Shown here: piece after piece, positions 11,000 through 20,894 of the stretch
Numbering within the stretch: position 1 is the first letter of the stretch
Layout: the number at the start of each line of letters is the position of its first letter
Origin: Symbiodinium natans
Lineage: Eukaryota; Sar; Dinophyceae; Suessiales; Symbiodiniaceae
Direction: 5' to 3'
DNA length: 64,000 nt
Assembly (NCBI GenBank): GCA_905221605.1
Contig: CAJNDS010002129.1
Location: 364,501-428,500 of the forward strand
The notes under the pieces: model-generated
Database searches by the model: none
Told to the model about the DNA's origin: nothing
What the model saw: only the letters and a program-made list of their open reading frames with translations
Program-made: the position numbers and the translations under genes

Positions 11000-13333
11000 T
11001 GTGGCCTTTCCTGAAGCCAAATCGCGATGGCCCTAGCTTAGCTTAAGCCGAAGGTTTACATTGCTCTGTCTGGCGTGGGTCGTTTTTCATGCCACTGTAA
11101 TGGTTCTAAGATAATGCATGCAGCTTCTGGTGAACGCTGCATGGTTCCTTGTCGGCAGCAACCCAGGCATGAACCCGCTGCACGGAACATCCCTTCACAT
11201 CGCCACACGGCCCGCGGCGGATCAGCCACCGGACGCCAGCCTCCCGGGAGTTCTTACGCGTTGAGAGTTCGTTGCTTTCAGCATCAGAGGTGTCAACCCC
11301 CCCCCCCCCCCCCCCCCCCCAAAAGACCAAAAGAAGCCCAAACCCAAACTCCCCAAACCGCCCCCCAACTCTGCAGAAAAAGCGAAGACCCCAGGGCCAG
11401 GAGCCGGCCACGGTGGAGGTGGTCCGAGCAACACACCCGGGCTGGCAGGCCCCAACACTTCCTCCCTTGCTTAAGGAGCTGGGGAGTGTAGGTGTTTGCG
11501 ATGGGTGGTTGGGGGAGGATTTCTTTGCCTCAAAACAGTGTAACAGCTGATTTTCGGGATGTTTTGGGGGTTCTGCTCGGGGTCTTCGCGAGGCTGTGGG
11601 ATGGGCATGTCTATCTCATCAGCCGATCTACATAGCTGCCCGTGGACCCATCATCAGCCATGCCGTGGGGTGGAGGTGATCGGTGCTGAGCATCCGCTTC
11701 CGGTCTCGAGTGCCTCCTACTTCGAGGCTTGCGACATCTGTTGGGAGGAATTTTATGCAGCATTCAAGACTCTCTCTTGCAAATTCTCGACTTCCACTGC
11801 GTTGAAGTTCGCAGTCTCCGTGTGCAAGGTGACGGTCCTGTCAAACCCGGATGCACGGGGTGGGCCTAGGCCTCAGCTTCTTCGGGTACAGCTGCTGCGA
11901 ATTCTGCAGGGCCACTTGAGGCCCTAAACCATCCTAAACCCTAAACCTAAACCCTAAACCCGAAACCCTAAGCCCTAAACCCTAAACCCAGCTTCTTGAG
12001 GGCCTCTTCAGGGGGCCACATGAGGGCTAATGTGACTGAGGTTGGCCGTGGGCCTTTGCAACCACCTTCCGCAAGGCCCCGAGACCCACTCCATCAGGCT
12101 GCAGCCTCTTGGCTTGGAAAAGAAAAGATATGAATATCGAAAACTATGTAAACACGTAGAAATACATGAATGAAAATTACATATGTCACAAATATCAATA
12201 AACATTGGACACAGACATAAATACTAAATAAATTAATATACATATGTATGTATAGATATATATATATATGTATATATTTTTATGTCCCCTGAAGAAGGCT
12301 GACATTGGGGATATCTAATTGAGGTACCTATTTCAGGAAGGCCCCAGAGATGATTCTCTTGAGGTGCTGTGTTCTTTACAACAGCAACAACGGCCTGCTT
12401 GGCGATGCGCTGGGCGACCACGACGTGCAGCCTGGGCTCCAGCTCAGCGAGGCCACCCCCCCCCCGCTCCCCCCTGTTCGTTTTTGATTGTGTTGACTGT
12501 CTTTAGAGTGGGGCGGTTCGTCCCTGCTTTGTGGTCTGGGATATTGCTGTGACTCCCGTTGGTTATCAAATTACGTCGTGGTCCATGAAGCCTTGGGGCT
12601 AGGGCGTATCAAAGAATGCTCCCAAGATCCCCCCTTCCACAAACCAGGGCGAGCGGATCGGTGTCCGCCACGACGTGATCTCAAAGTCGCTGCAGTGGCC
12701 GCTGGGCATCAGTGTGATGAGGCTTTCCAGGCTTCAGAAGTCTTGACATGGTCAAAACTCTGAGTATACAGCCACCAAACAAGCACAAAGAAGATCAGGA
12801 ACCACTGGGACGGGCAAAGCGACCATGCCCGCAATGTTTACGTGCTTGCAGTAATGTACTTCACATTAGTGCAGAGGCCGGGTTCGGCCGGCTGAGAAGG
12901 ATTGTGCACTTGCTGGTGGTGGGTGGGGGCGTTGCGGTTATTCTACTTGTGTTCGGTGTTCTAATCATAAGGTGGACATTAATCATCACAACTAACCAAC
13001 AACAATGACAGCAACCAATAACTATTCACAGTACTGGTAGAGGTAAAGTTACCATAGCACTCACTTCACACATTTCCATCCTAAACCTAAGCTGCTTGAT
13101 GGGCCCTGTAGGGACCACTTGCAATATGGGCACTCGATGCTCTGTGGGATACTTTGTCCAAGGATACTCCAGGTAGACTCTGACTCTGTCGATGGACGCT
13201 GTGGGCATCAGGATTGGGAACTCCAGTGATTAGCGGCATGCGAGTTTAGGACACACGAGAATAGCTGGAAGAGTAAAACTAGAATCACTACGAATATGAA
13301 CCTCAGTAACAATAACCAGTAACAATAGAAAAT
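11000..13333. other. Spacer without a recognised gene
   Basis: Contains a run of 24 C at 11297-11320, CCCTAAA repeats at 11925-11990 and an AT-rich stretch at 12225-12285. One open frame at 11559-11927 (SSASYFEACDICWEEFYAAF) looks weakly protein-like, but I cannot connect it to anything. Just left of 13334 there is CAGTAACAATA-type low-complexity DNA that reappears right of 15504. Confidence 0.6.
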
Positions 13334-13494
13334 GGGACGCTGTGGGAGTGCACTTTTTCCACAAAAAAAAACACGCAAAACTTCAAAAAACCCTAAAAAC
13401 ATACGAAAAACGTGCAACAAGAAATAAACTACACAAAATCCCTACAAACAACAATAATAAAAAAGAAACAAGAAAACCAAAAAAAAAAAAAAAA

Positions 13495-13846
13495 AATCCT
13501 GAGGGACTCTGTTGGGGAGCCGGACCCCTGGGAAGAGTCTCTCAGGATTGGTTTTTTGGTGTTTTGGGTTTTTGGTTTTTTGGGGATTCTAGTCCAAGAG
13601 AACCAAAAAAACCAAAAAAACCAAAAAAACCAATCCTGAGGGACTCTGTTGGGGAGCCGGACCCCTGGGAAGAGTCTCTCAGGATTGGTTTTTTTGGTTT
13701 TTTTGGTTTTTTTGGTTTTTTGGTTTTTTGGGGATTCTTGTCCAAGAGAACCAAAAAAACCAAACAAACCAAAAAAACCAAAAAAACCAATCCTGAGGGA
13801 CTCTGTTGGGGAGCCGGACCCCTGGGAAGAGTCTCTCAGGATTGGT
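13495..13846. repeat. Three tandem hairpin (foldback) modules
   Basis: Three near-identical modules at about 13495-13552, 13633-13690 and 13788-13845. Each starts aatcctgagggactct and ends agagtctctcaggatt, which pair with a single mismatch around a loop containing GGGGAGCCGGACCCCT. Outside them, runs of CCAAAAAAA on the left pair with GGTTTTTTT on the right, so each module can extend into a long stem. The apparent reading frames on both strands (FFGFFGFFGF, NQKNQKNQK) are consequences of the repeat. Confidence 0.85.
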
Positions 13847-14109
13847 TTTTTTGTTTTTTTGGTGTTTTTGTATTTTTTTGGTTTTTTGTTTTTTCGAGGA
13901 TTTTTGTGTATTATTGGAGATTTTGCTGTACCATTTTCTTTTTTACGGTTTTTCGGTGTCTTCTGAAGGTTGTTTTTTGGTTTTTCTTTAGGCTTTTAGG
14001 TGTTATTTCATTTTTGTACGCTTTTTTTGTACAGTTGTTTTTGGTATTTGTGTTTTATGTGTGTTTTATATTTCTGAGTGCCCTTTTGTAACGAACATTG
14101 ATATATTAT

Positions 14110-14360
14110 CCATGAATTTCGTGCTCCCAGCCACATGGTTTGAAAAGCATGGATTTTTTGGAAAACATTGGCTGTACCGACGTTTTTTCGGCTCCATCCT
14201 TCAAAAAATGGTAAAACCAATGTTATCCATGAATTTCGTGCTCGCGGCTACATGGTTTGAAAATCCTGGATTTTTGGAAAACGTCGGTTTTACCAATGTT
14301 TTTCGGCTCCATCTTTCAACAACATTGGTAGAACCAATGTTTTCCATGAATTTCGTGATC
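14110..14360. repeat. 118-bp tandem repeat inside the TIR element
   Basis: The phrase ccatgaatttcgtgct recurs at about 14110, 14229 and 14345. The following text (ACATGGTTTGAAAA, GGATTTTTGGAAAAC, TTTTCGGCTCCATC) is conserved between the first two copies. Confidence 0.8.
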
Positions 14361-14599
14361 TGAGGCGCTCTCCCAGCCACCATTTCTCGAGGAGGTACCA
14401 AAAAACAAACTCGAATCCTGCAAAATCTCGAGAGAGTACCAAAACCTCCATATAATCAATCGCGCCCCAATACGCAAGGCATGACATCTATCCTAAAAAC
14501 TATACCTTAGCTAGGATGAGTCAAGCAATCATCCCCAATAAGCAAAACCTAATATCTATATTAAACACTGTACCTTCGCAACATATTTTAAGACATCAC

Positions 14600-15320
14600 G
14601 CCCTAAGGCTCCTACTAATGTAATAAGGTTCCTATCAATTTAAACAGGGTTCTTATTCATGTTACTGGGATTCGCAAAGGGTTTTAATTAATTTTAAGGA
14701 TTAGGCTCATATTAGTTTAGCAGGGTTCCTATTAGTTCTTGTACAAGGATTCTATTGTTTTGCAGGCCTATTGGTTCCCATTCATTTTGGTAAGATTCCT
14801 TCTCGTTCTAATAGGATTCCTGTGAATTGTAACCCGGGTTCTTTTTGATTTGTCAACGGTTCCTATTCATTTTAATAGGCTTCCGTCCTATTAACTGTTA
14901 TCCGGTTCCGATAGTTCAATAGAGGATCTTAATTATCTTAATAAGGCTCCTACTCATGTAATAAGATTCCTATCAATTTTCATCAGATTCTTGTTCATGT
15001 TAATGGGATTCGTATTCATATTAATAGGGATCTCATTCACTTTAAAGGGGTTCCTATTGGTTTAGGCTCATGTTCATTTTAGTATTTCTAAGGGTTCGCC
15101 TGATTTTTTATAGGAGTCCGATTGGTTCGTATTAATTGTAGTAGGGTTCCTCTTCAGTTTAATAGGATTCCGATTAATTCTACGAGGATTCTCATCTTTT
15201 TGTGAGGGGTCTCCAATTCATGTTAAGAGGCTTCCTATTGACTTTACGGCTCCGATTATTTAAAATAGGGTTCCTACGGATATAAATAGAGGATTCCTAT
15301 TGTTGTTTCTAGGATTCCAA
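14600..15320. repeat. Degenerate short-repeat field (GGTTCCTATTcaTTTTAATAG)
   Basis: Many diverged copies of a roughly 25-30 bp motif combining (A)GGRTTCCTATT with CATTTTAATAGG. It fills the right third of the TIR element; no coding potential. Confidence 0.75.
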
Positions 15321-15504
15321 TGAAGTTGGCCAATTTATTTTGAAAACGGGGACAGGACATACACTGTATCGCTGCTTTGTGTTGGCGCACTTGCATGTTG
15401 TGCATGACTCGTGATTGTGTTTATATAAAATACGGCTGCGCTGTGAGAGTGTTTTTGAAATATCTTTAAACAAAATTGAAAAAAGTGCACTCCCACAGCG
15501 TCCC

Positions 15505-15790
15505 GGTCTCTAACAATAATACCAGTAGTAACAATACTACCAGTAACAATACTGCCAACAATAGCAACACTGGAACAGATACAGTACTAACAACAAGAAC
15601 AGAATGACAGTAGGAACGATACTAGGAATACTACACTAAAGACACAATAGCAAACTAGCAATATTCATACTAGTAGTACCAATGTTTACATTAGCAAAAA
15701 GCCAGTAGCAACAGTCATGGCCACGATAGCAATAGCAGCGATCGTCGCAATGATCGCAAACACAGCACGAAGAGGAATAGCACCCATTGC
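15505..15790. repeat. AACAATACCAGT-type low-complexity DNA
   Basis: Imperfect repeats of AACAATACCAGTAG immediately right of the TIR element, matching the DNA left of 13334. Confidence 0.75.
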
Positions 15791-15849
15791 GACAATCGCA
15801 TGAACAACAACAAGAGCATCATGGCACTAATCACGTTAATCTCAATCCT

Positions 15850-18480
15850 CCCCAGGTTTCACAACGGCACGTGCATTGGCATCCCAGCTGCAAGAAAGGA
15901 TTTCCAAGCCTCGCGACCGCTGCATCCGAGCTTCCCTCCTGTGCAGGTGCTTCCTCATTCCTGCCCGAGACGTTGGAGCATTGGGAGTCCATCTACCCGG
16001 TCTTCGGGTTGTATGTGCCTGGTCAGGCAGGAAACAAGTCAGGGGAATCGGTGGTGTGGTGGTGTGAACATTGAAGAACTCGGAAAGCGCGCAGATTGCT
16101 TTTTGCAGGCGATCCTCGTGGACTTCCGGGCGGCGCCGCCCAGTTCCGAGTGATGCCATCACCGTCTCACCTGAATTGCTGTGCATCCGACCAAAAAGAT
16201 CCCTTGTGAACCGTTGTTTTTCTGTGAGCTGTTGAGATTTTTCGTCGGCTTGTGATATTGTGTCATGGGTTCTGACTTGACAGTTGGGTCTCAGAGCCTC
16301 AGTTCCTATGTTGCAAGCGATGTCTTGGGCATGGCCTTGCAGTAGGCGATTAAAAACTAGTGTTCGGCAAGCGTGGTGGCGCTGTCGCTGAAGCTTCAGT
16401 CATGTTTGCCAGAGTGTGGGCTTAGCAGGGCAACAAGTGCAACTCGTGCGACACACTCGAACAAGAAGAATCGGCTGCTGATCATCACCTCAATGAAGTC
16501 GAGGAGGGAATCATGCACCACATCAGGGAGGCTTGTGCCGCCTGCATCGTAACGGGTGTGTTCCAGAGCCGAGCTTTTTATCATGTATCACCTTATGCAA
16601 TCCTTCACCTCACACAGGAGCGCAAGCTAGTTGTGTCATATGTGACTCGCACAGGCTTAGCCTGCGCTCCAAAGTGCCATGGAAGAGCCACCAGCAAAGA
16701 AGGCCAAAACCGAGGTGGCAACTGGTTCCCGGGATGGGCGTCGGGAAGCTGTTGTTGTCATCCACTTGGCTGGGCTTTCTACAGTTCTTTGTCCTGTTGC
16801 TATTCAGTTGTGGTGCTTGATCTTCACCGTGCTCTGCATGCTTCCTGCCATGTAGCAAGCGAGAAAGGTCGAGCCTAGATTGCCTAGATGACAGCAGCGC
16901 CAAACGTTTTTTCTTTGAAGCCATGCTGATCACTGCTCGACATGTATATCCCAACACCCTAACTTTCATCCTCCGACGGTGCTGTCAGGAGGAGGAGGTC
17001 GATGCGTCTCTGGACAAAGCTCCCCGGATCAAGGCCTGATGCAAGCGGCTATCAGGGAAAAGCAGACGAGGAAACGTCTCATTGAGATGATTCCGTCAGG
17101 AGTCGCCCACGTTCCTCGTGGAAGACACGACCCTCAATGTCGTGCCGTCCTCCTCAGGGAGCATGCTCACCGCTCTGTCAGAGGGGGGTCTACAGTGCTG
17201 GGCTTAGCATTCCGGCTTTGGTGACTTCATTGTTAAATGTCACGGTGCCTTGTAACCAGCAGCGGCAAGCGGGGTGGCTGGTGGGATGTGTCAGCTTGCA
17301 TATTGATTCTAGGCACGTGCTCAGCCAACCATTGTAACCTTTTTCCTTCGGGACTGAGGTATCTCATAGCGGGGGCACGATCCAACATTGGGCTCAAGTC
17401 CGGTCGCTATATGTTCGAGGCCTCATCCTTAGCTCCCTTCTGCAGCGCACAGCCAAGCTGCAGCATTCGGGTTACTTGGTTCAGGTGAAGATCCTTGAGA
17501 AGAGCAGCTTCCACGAAGATCCTACTGCTCGATCCAGGTCAGCTCTTGAGCTCCTAGTTTGCTGTCAGAGCAGCAATGTCTGCACTTGAGCCAGGATGAT
17601 GGGTCCACGCAGTGTTCTGCGGATCGGCGTGGCCACCGCAATGTCTTCCCTCATCCTTGGCGAGACAGAGGTAAGCTAGGGTGTGTGCTCGGATCGAGTG
17701 GGGGATGCGTCGGGGCTTGGCTGTAGGGTGTCAGGGGGCCCTTATGCCCGTGGCCCTGACTTGGACCGAGAAGGTAGGCGCAGGGTACAGTGGCCATGGG
17801 CGGGAGCTTGGGCGAAGTAACGCTTAAATTCGGTGGCCGCTTCGACAAGATGAAAATGCTCTGACTATTCATTTGGACCGAACCAGGACTCGGTCTGCTT
17901 TGACTCGGAAGGCTTCTTCCGGGATCGGAGGTGAGCTCTGCCCTGTTTTTGCCTGTTTGGTCCAGCGTTATTGGGCTTCTGAGACTCCCCGCATGAAGGA
18001 TTTGATACATTGCATGGAATGGCACGGGGTGTTTCCGAAGCAGTGGAAGAACACACGAAGGAAGCGCTCCTTTCTGAGGAGCAAGCCCCAACCGCCCAAA
18101 GCCGCAGGAAAGCGAGTCCTGCCTGCAGCTCCAAGTTCACCACGGGCGACGTGGTGACACTGGTGGCCAATCTGGACCCGAATAGCCTGGACTCCTGGTT
18201 TTGTGTTGGGCCGAAACCCGTGTCAGCGACAACTCCCCCAAAATCCAGAGCCTGCGAACCCTGGCCCCTGGCAACCCCGAAGACTCAAGGGGTTTGGGGG
18301 TTGTCAGGGGGATGGCTTCGGGCTTTGCCGGGACTGGCATTGAGAATCAAGAGCATCGCTCTCAGAGTATTGCAACTGTTGCTGCTTTGATCATGGTTGT
18401 CCCGCAGATCTTTGCGCGAATGCCGAGCTTGTTGCTTGGACCCCCCGCGGGAGTTTTTCAGGGGATGTGCATGTGCTGAT
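15850..18480 (+). CDS. Unidentified multi-exon gene (candidate exons)
   Basis: Several protein-like exon pieces on the + strand. ESAADHHLNEVEEGIMHHI is near 16470-16530. An ATG at 16679 opens MEEPPAKKAKTEVATGSRDG, which contains a PAKKAKTE nuclear-localisation-like motif and could be a translation start. EEEVDASLDKAPRIK (near 16990) follows an AG|G site and is itself followed by GC. VKILEKSSFHEDPTARS is near 17485. KFTTGDVVTLVANLDPNSLD is near 18130. The last ends in a tail reaching about 18480. I do not recognise the family, and the pieces may belong to more than one gene. Confidence 0.35.
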
Positions 18481-18487
18481 TGCTTCT

Positions 18488-18621
18488 TGGAGGTTTCAAG
18501 AGCTGGGGCTTACCCAAAATAGGTACCCCCAAAATACTAGTATAATCCTTATAGGAGAAATAGTAGAATCCTTATTATAGGAAAGCCCAAAAAGGGTACC
18601 CCCTGTTTTCGGAAACCTCCA
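18488..18621. mobile_element. MITE-like element, 134 bp, 10-bp inverted ends
   Basis: The left end tggaggtttc (18488-18497) is the reverse complement of gaaacctcca (18612-18621). Inside are GGTACCCCC on both arms and an AT-rich middle. The right arm (GGGTACCCCCTGTTTTCGGA) resembles the right arm of the element at 56654-56754. Confidence 0.55.
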
Positions 18622-20890
18622 GCTATTGGCGCAGTGGTGCCTGTAGGAAAGATTCTCAACTTGCCAAAAAAGCGGGGTTTACGCAGTTAGGGGGGGTACC
18701 TTATTGGGGACCTTTTTTTTTAGGGGGATCCTGCTGGTTAGGGGTTCGGCAATGGGGGTCCCGTATTTTCGTAAGCCGCCAAAAAGGTCGGTTTGGCAAC
18801 ACGCTGAGCATCTTCAAGGCCCGGCTTGTTGCAATCGGCAGGAAGCACAACAAAGTCGACCGTGAACCCCAAGCCCACCTAATGTAAGGGCAGCTGCACG
18901 GTGCCATAGTTCGGCCCCTTATCCGTTTTCAAAAGGTTCTGATCTGTGGGCCCTTGGGCTTTTTTCTGTACATGGGGTTTGTGGGGGTGTAGAAGGGGGT
19001 CCTCCATGAAGGGGCCATGCAGCTACCCCGAGATTTAAACCTCTGACCCTCCCCACCCCCCCCGAAATCCTGAGGACGGCCAGCGCATGGCGCCGCCCCA
19101 GGCCATTCCCGAGCACCTGCAGGGGAAGGCCCGGCTCGGCGCTTCTCTACATTCGAGCTTATTCGGGTACCCCCAAAACAGAGTAGCAAAGTGTTGGAAT
19201 GTAGGAAAACAAGGCAAGGGACCAGAGTTCCAGCGAGCTGAGCGAGGCTTGCCATGTTACTGACGTTTTGAAGACTAAAGCTGTGGGGTCCTCGATTGTG
19301 CAGGTCCTGTACCCTTCGGTGAGCTTCAGGCAGGCGTTTCTGCACATTGAGGCTGTCCCCTGTTCGGGCACCCTAAGAACATGATAGCCCGCGTTACACA
19401 GAGTCGCTTTATCTCGCATCGCTCGGTTTTTTTTGCGCATCGATCGGGGTCCACATTGGGGAAGTGCATTCCCCAGAGTATATCTCTTGATGTGTCGAAG
19501 TCGGCCTCGTTGTCATCGATCGGCGTCCACATTGGGGACCCGCGCAGGTTTCTACACCTTTTTCAGAGTTTCAGTCTAAGCAGGAGATGATAGCCAGGGG
19601 GGGTCTCGGTCATACTGATCGCCACCGCAACGAGTCAGGAGAGTTGAGTGTAGGTTTACATCGCATGATAGAGATTCGTTGCTTGTTTTTCTAGCGTCTC
19701 CCTCGTGATTGGGATTGCTGTGTCCTGATGTGTGATTCCGCCGCTGATGTGTATTCCCGCTATGTAGCGTCCACAATGGGGTGATGTGTATTTCTGGCGA
19801 CGTGAGGTGAGAGAACTGACAGTAGCGATTCCGATAATGATAATGACAGTAAGTATGATGGTGATAGTGATAATGATGATGAGATTGATAATCGTAGCAA
19901 AAAAAGTAGTAATGACAGTAGTGATAACAATGGCCAAACACTTAAGACATAACTTGCATACTAGTAATGATGGTGAAGATAGAATGATAGTAGCGACAAT
20001 GATGATAATCAGGTGCCATGCTCCATACTGAATAATTTTCATAACCAAGAGTAAGTAATACTGGAAGCAGCAATTAACAGCAGCCATCAGTCAAACATAC
20101 GGTTGATACATCGTTCGATATATGAGCAACTGTGAAAGAAAAAGGTATGCATGTGCATGAGTATTAATTAGCAAGCACAAGCAAGGTTACTGGTATATAC
20201 ATAAAGATGACTGAAGCTCAAATACCAAGAACAGTTCATGGACATTAATCCATCTACCGCGGATGCCAGGAACATGGCCTTGCACTACAACTTTGGAGCT
20301 TCACTGATGCCAATGCCCTTCAAGTGCCGCTTCCTGAAGGTGTCGAGTCCGCTACGGGTTTGGGGGGTTGCTCTTGTATGAGTTAGAGTCCATTTTGGGG
20401 GTCGGACCTCATAAGGGGTGCTCGCATAAAGAGTACCCATCATGGGACCCTGTACAAGAAATTGCTACAAACTCCCATCTTTTTGCACAGCCCGCTGCTG
20501 CTTCTTGCAGCAAGTCTCCCACCCTTGCTGCACTCCTGCGCGATTTCCAACAACCCTAAACCCTAAACCCTAAACCCTAAACCCTGAACCCTGAACCCTG
20601 AACCCTGAACCCTGAACCCTGAACCCTCAGCCCTCAACCCTCACAGCAGCTGGCAGGATGCATCACAACGGGATGTGAGCATCAAGACGGCCGCGAAGCC
20701 ATCGGATGGACAGTGCGAGGTCATCTCGTGAGGGAAATGGCTCTAGATTAGCTTCCCTTCCCTCTGGAGGGGTTTTGGGGTTTTGGGGTTTTGGGGTTTT
20801 GGGGGTTTGGAGTGCCCCAAATACAAGAGTGCAGAGCGTAGGTTACAAACAGGGGACCCTGCCTGGCTGAGGCTTCAAGGGTTTTTTTGG
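18622..20890. other. Spacer: inverted-repeat fragments, low complexity and telomere-like motifs
   Basis: Further GGTACC/GGGGACC-type fragments at 18690-18780. A short duplicated phrase (catcgatcgg.gtccacattgggga) occurs at 19440-19465 and 19515-19540. Low-complexity GATGATAATGA DNA runs from 19786 to 20080. CCCTAAA then CCCTGAA repeats lie at 20553-20640, and (GGGGTTTT)n at 20769-20805. No gene recognised. Confidence 0.65.
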
Positions 20891-20894
20891 TCAG

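Larger units (their letters stand above)
13334..15504. mobile_element. 2.17-kb element with 25-bp perfect terminal inverted repeats
   Basis: The left end (13334-13358, beginning gggacgctgtgggagtgcac) is the exact reverse complement of the right end (15480-15504). Both sides are flanked by similar AACAATACCAGT-rich low-complexity DNA, as if the element sits inside that array. No clear target-site duplication could be fixed because of the low complexity. Inside, in order: an A/T-rich hairpin array (13480-13870), T-rich DNA, two to three tandem copies of a 118-bp unit (14110-14360) and a long field of degenerate short repeats (14600-15320). No transposase-like frame is present. It looks like a non-autonomous DNA transposon or foldback element; the superfamily cannot be assigned. 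Confidence 0.8.

Noticed and set aside
13342..14091. 249-residue open frame on + and several Phe/Asn-Lys-rich frames on -
   Set aside because: Produced by hairpin modules and A/T runs inside the TIR element; composition follows the repeat on both strands.
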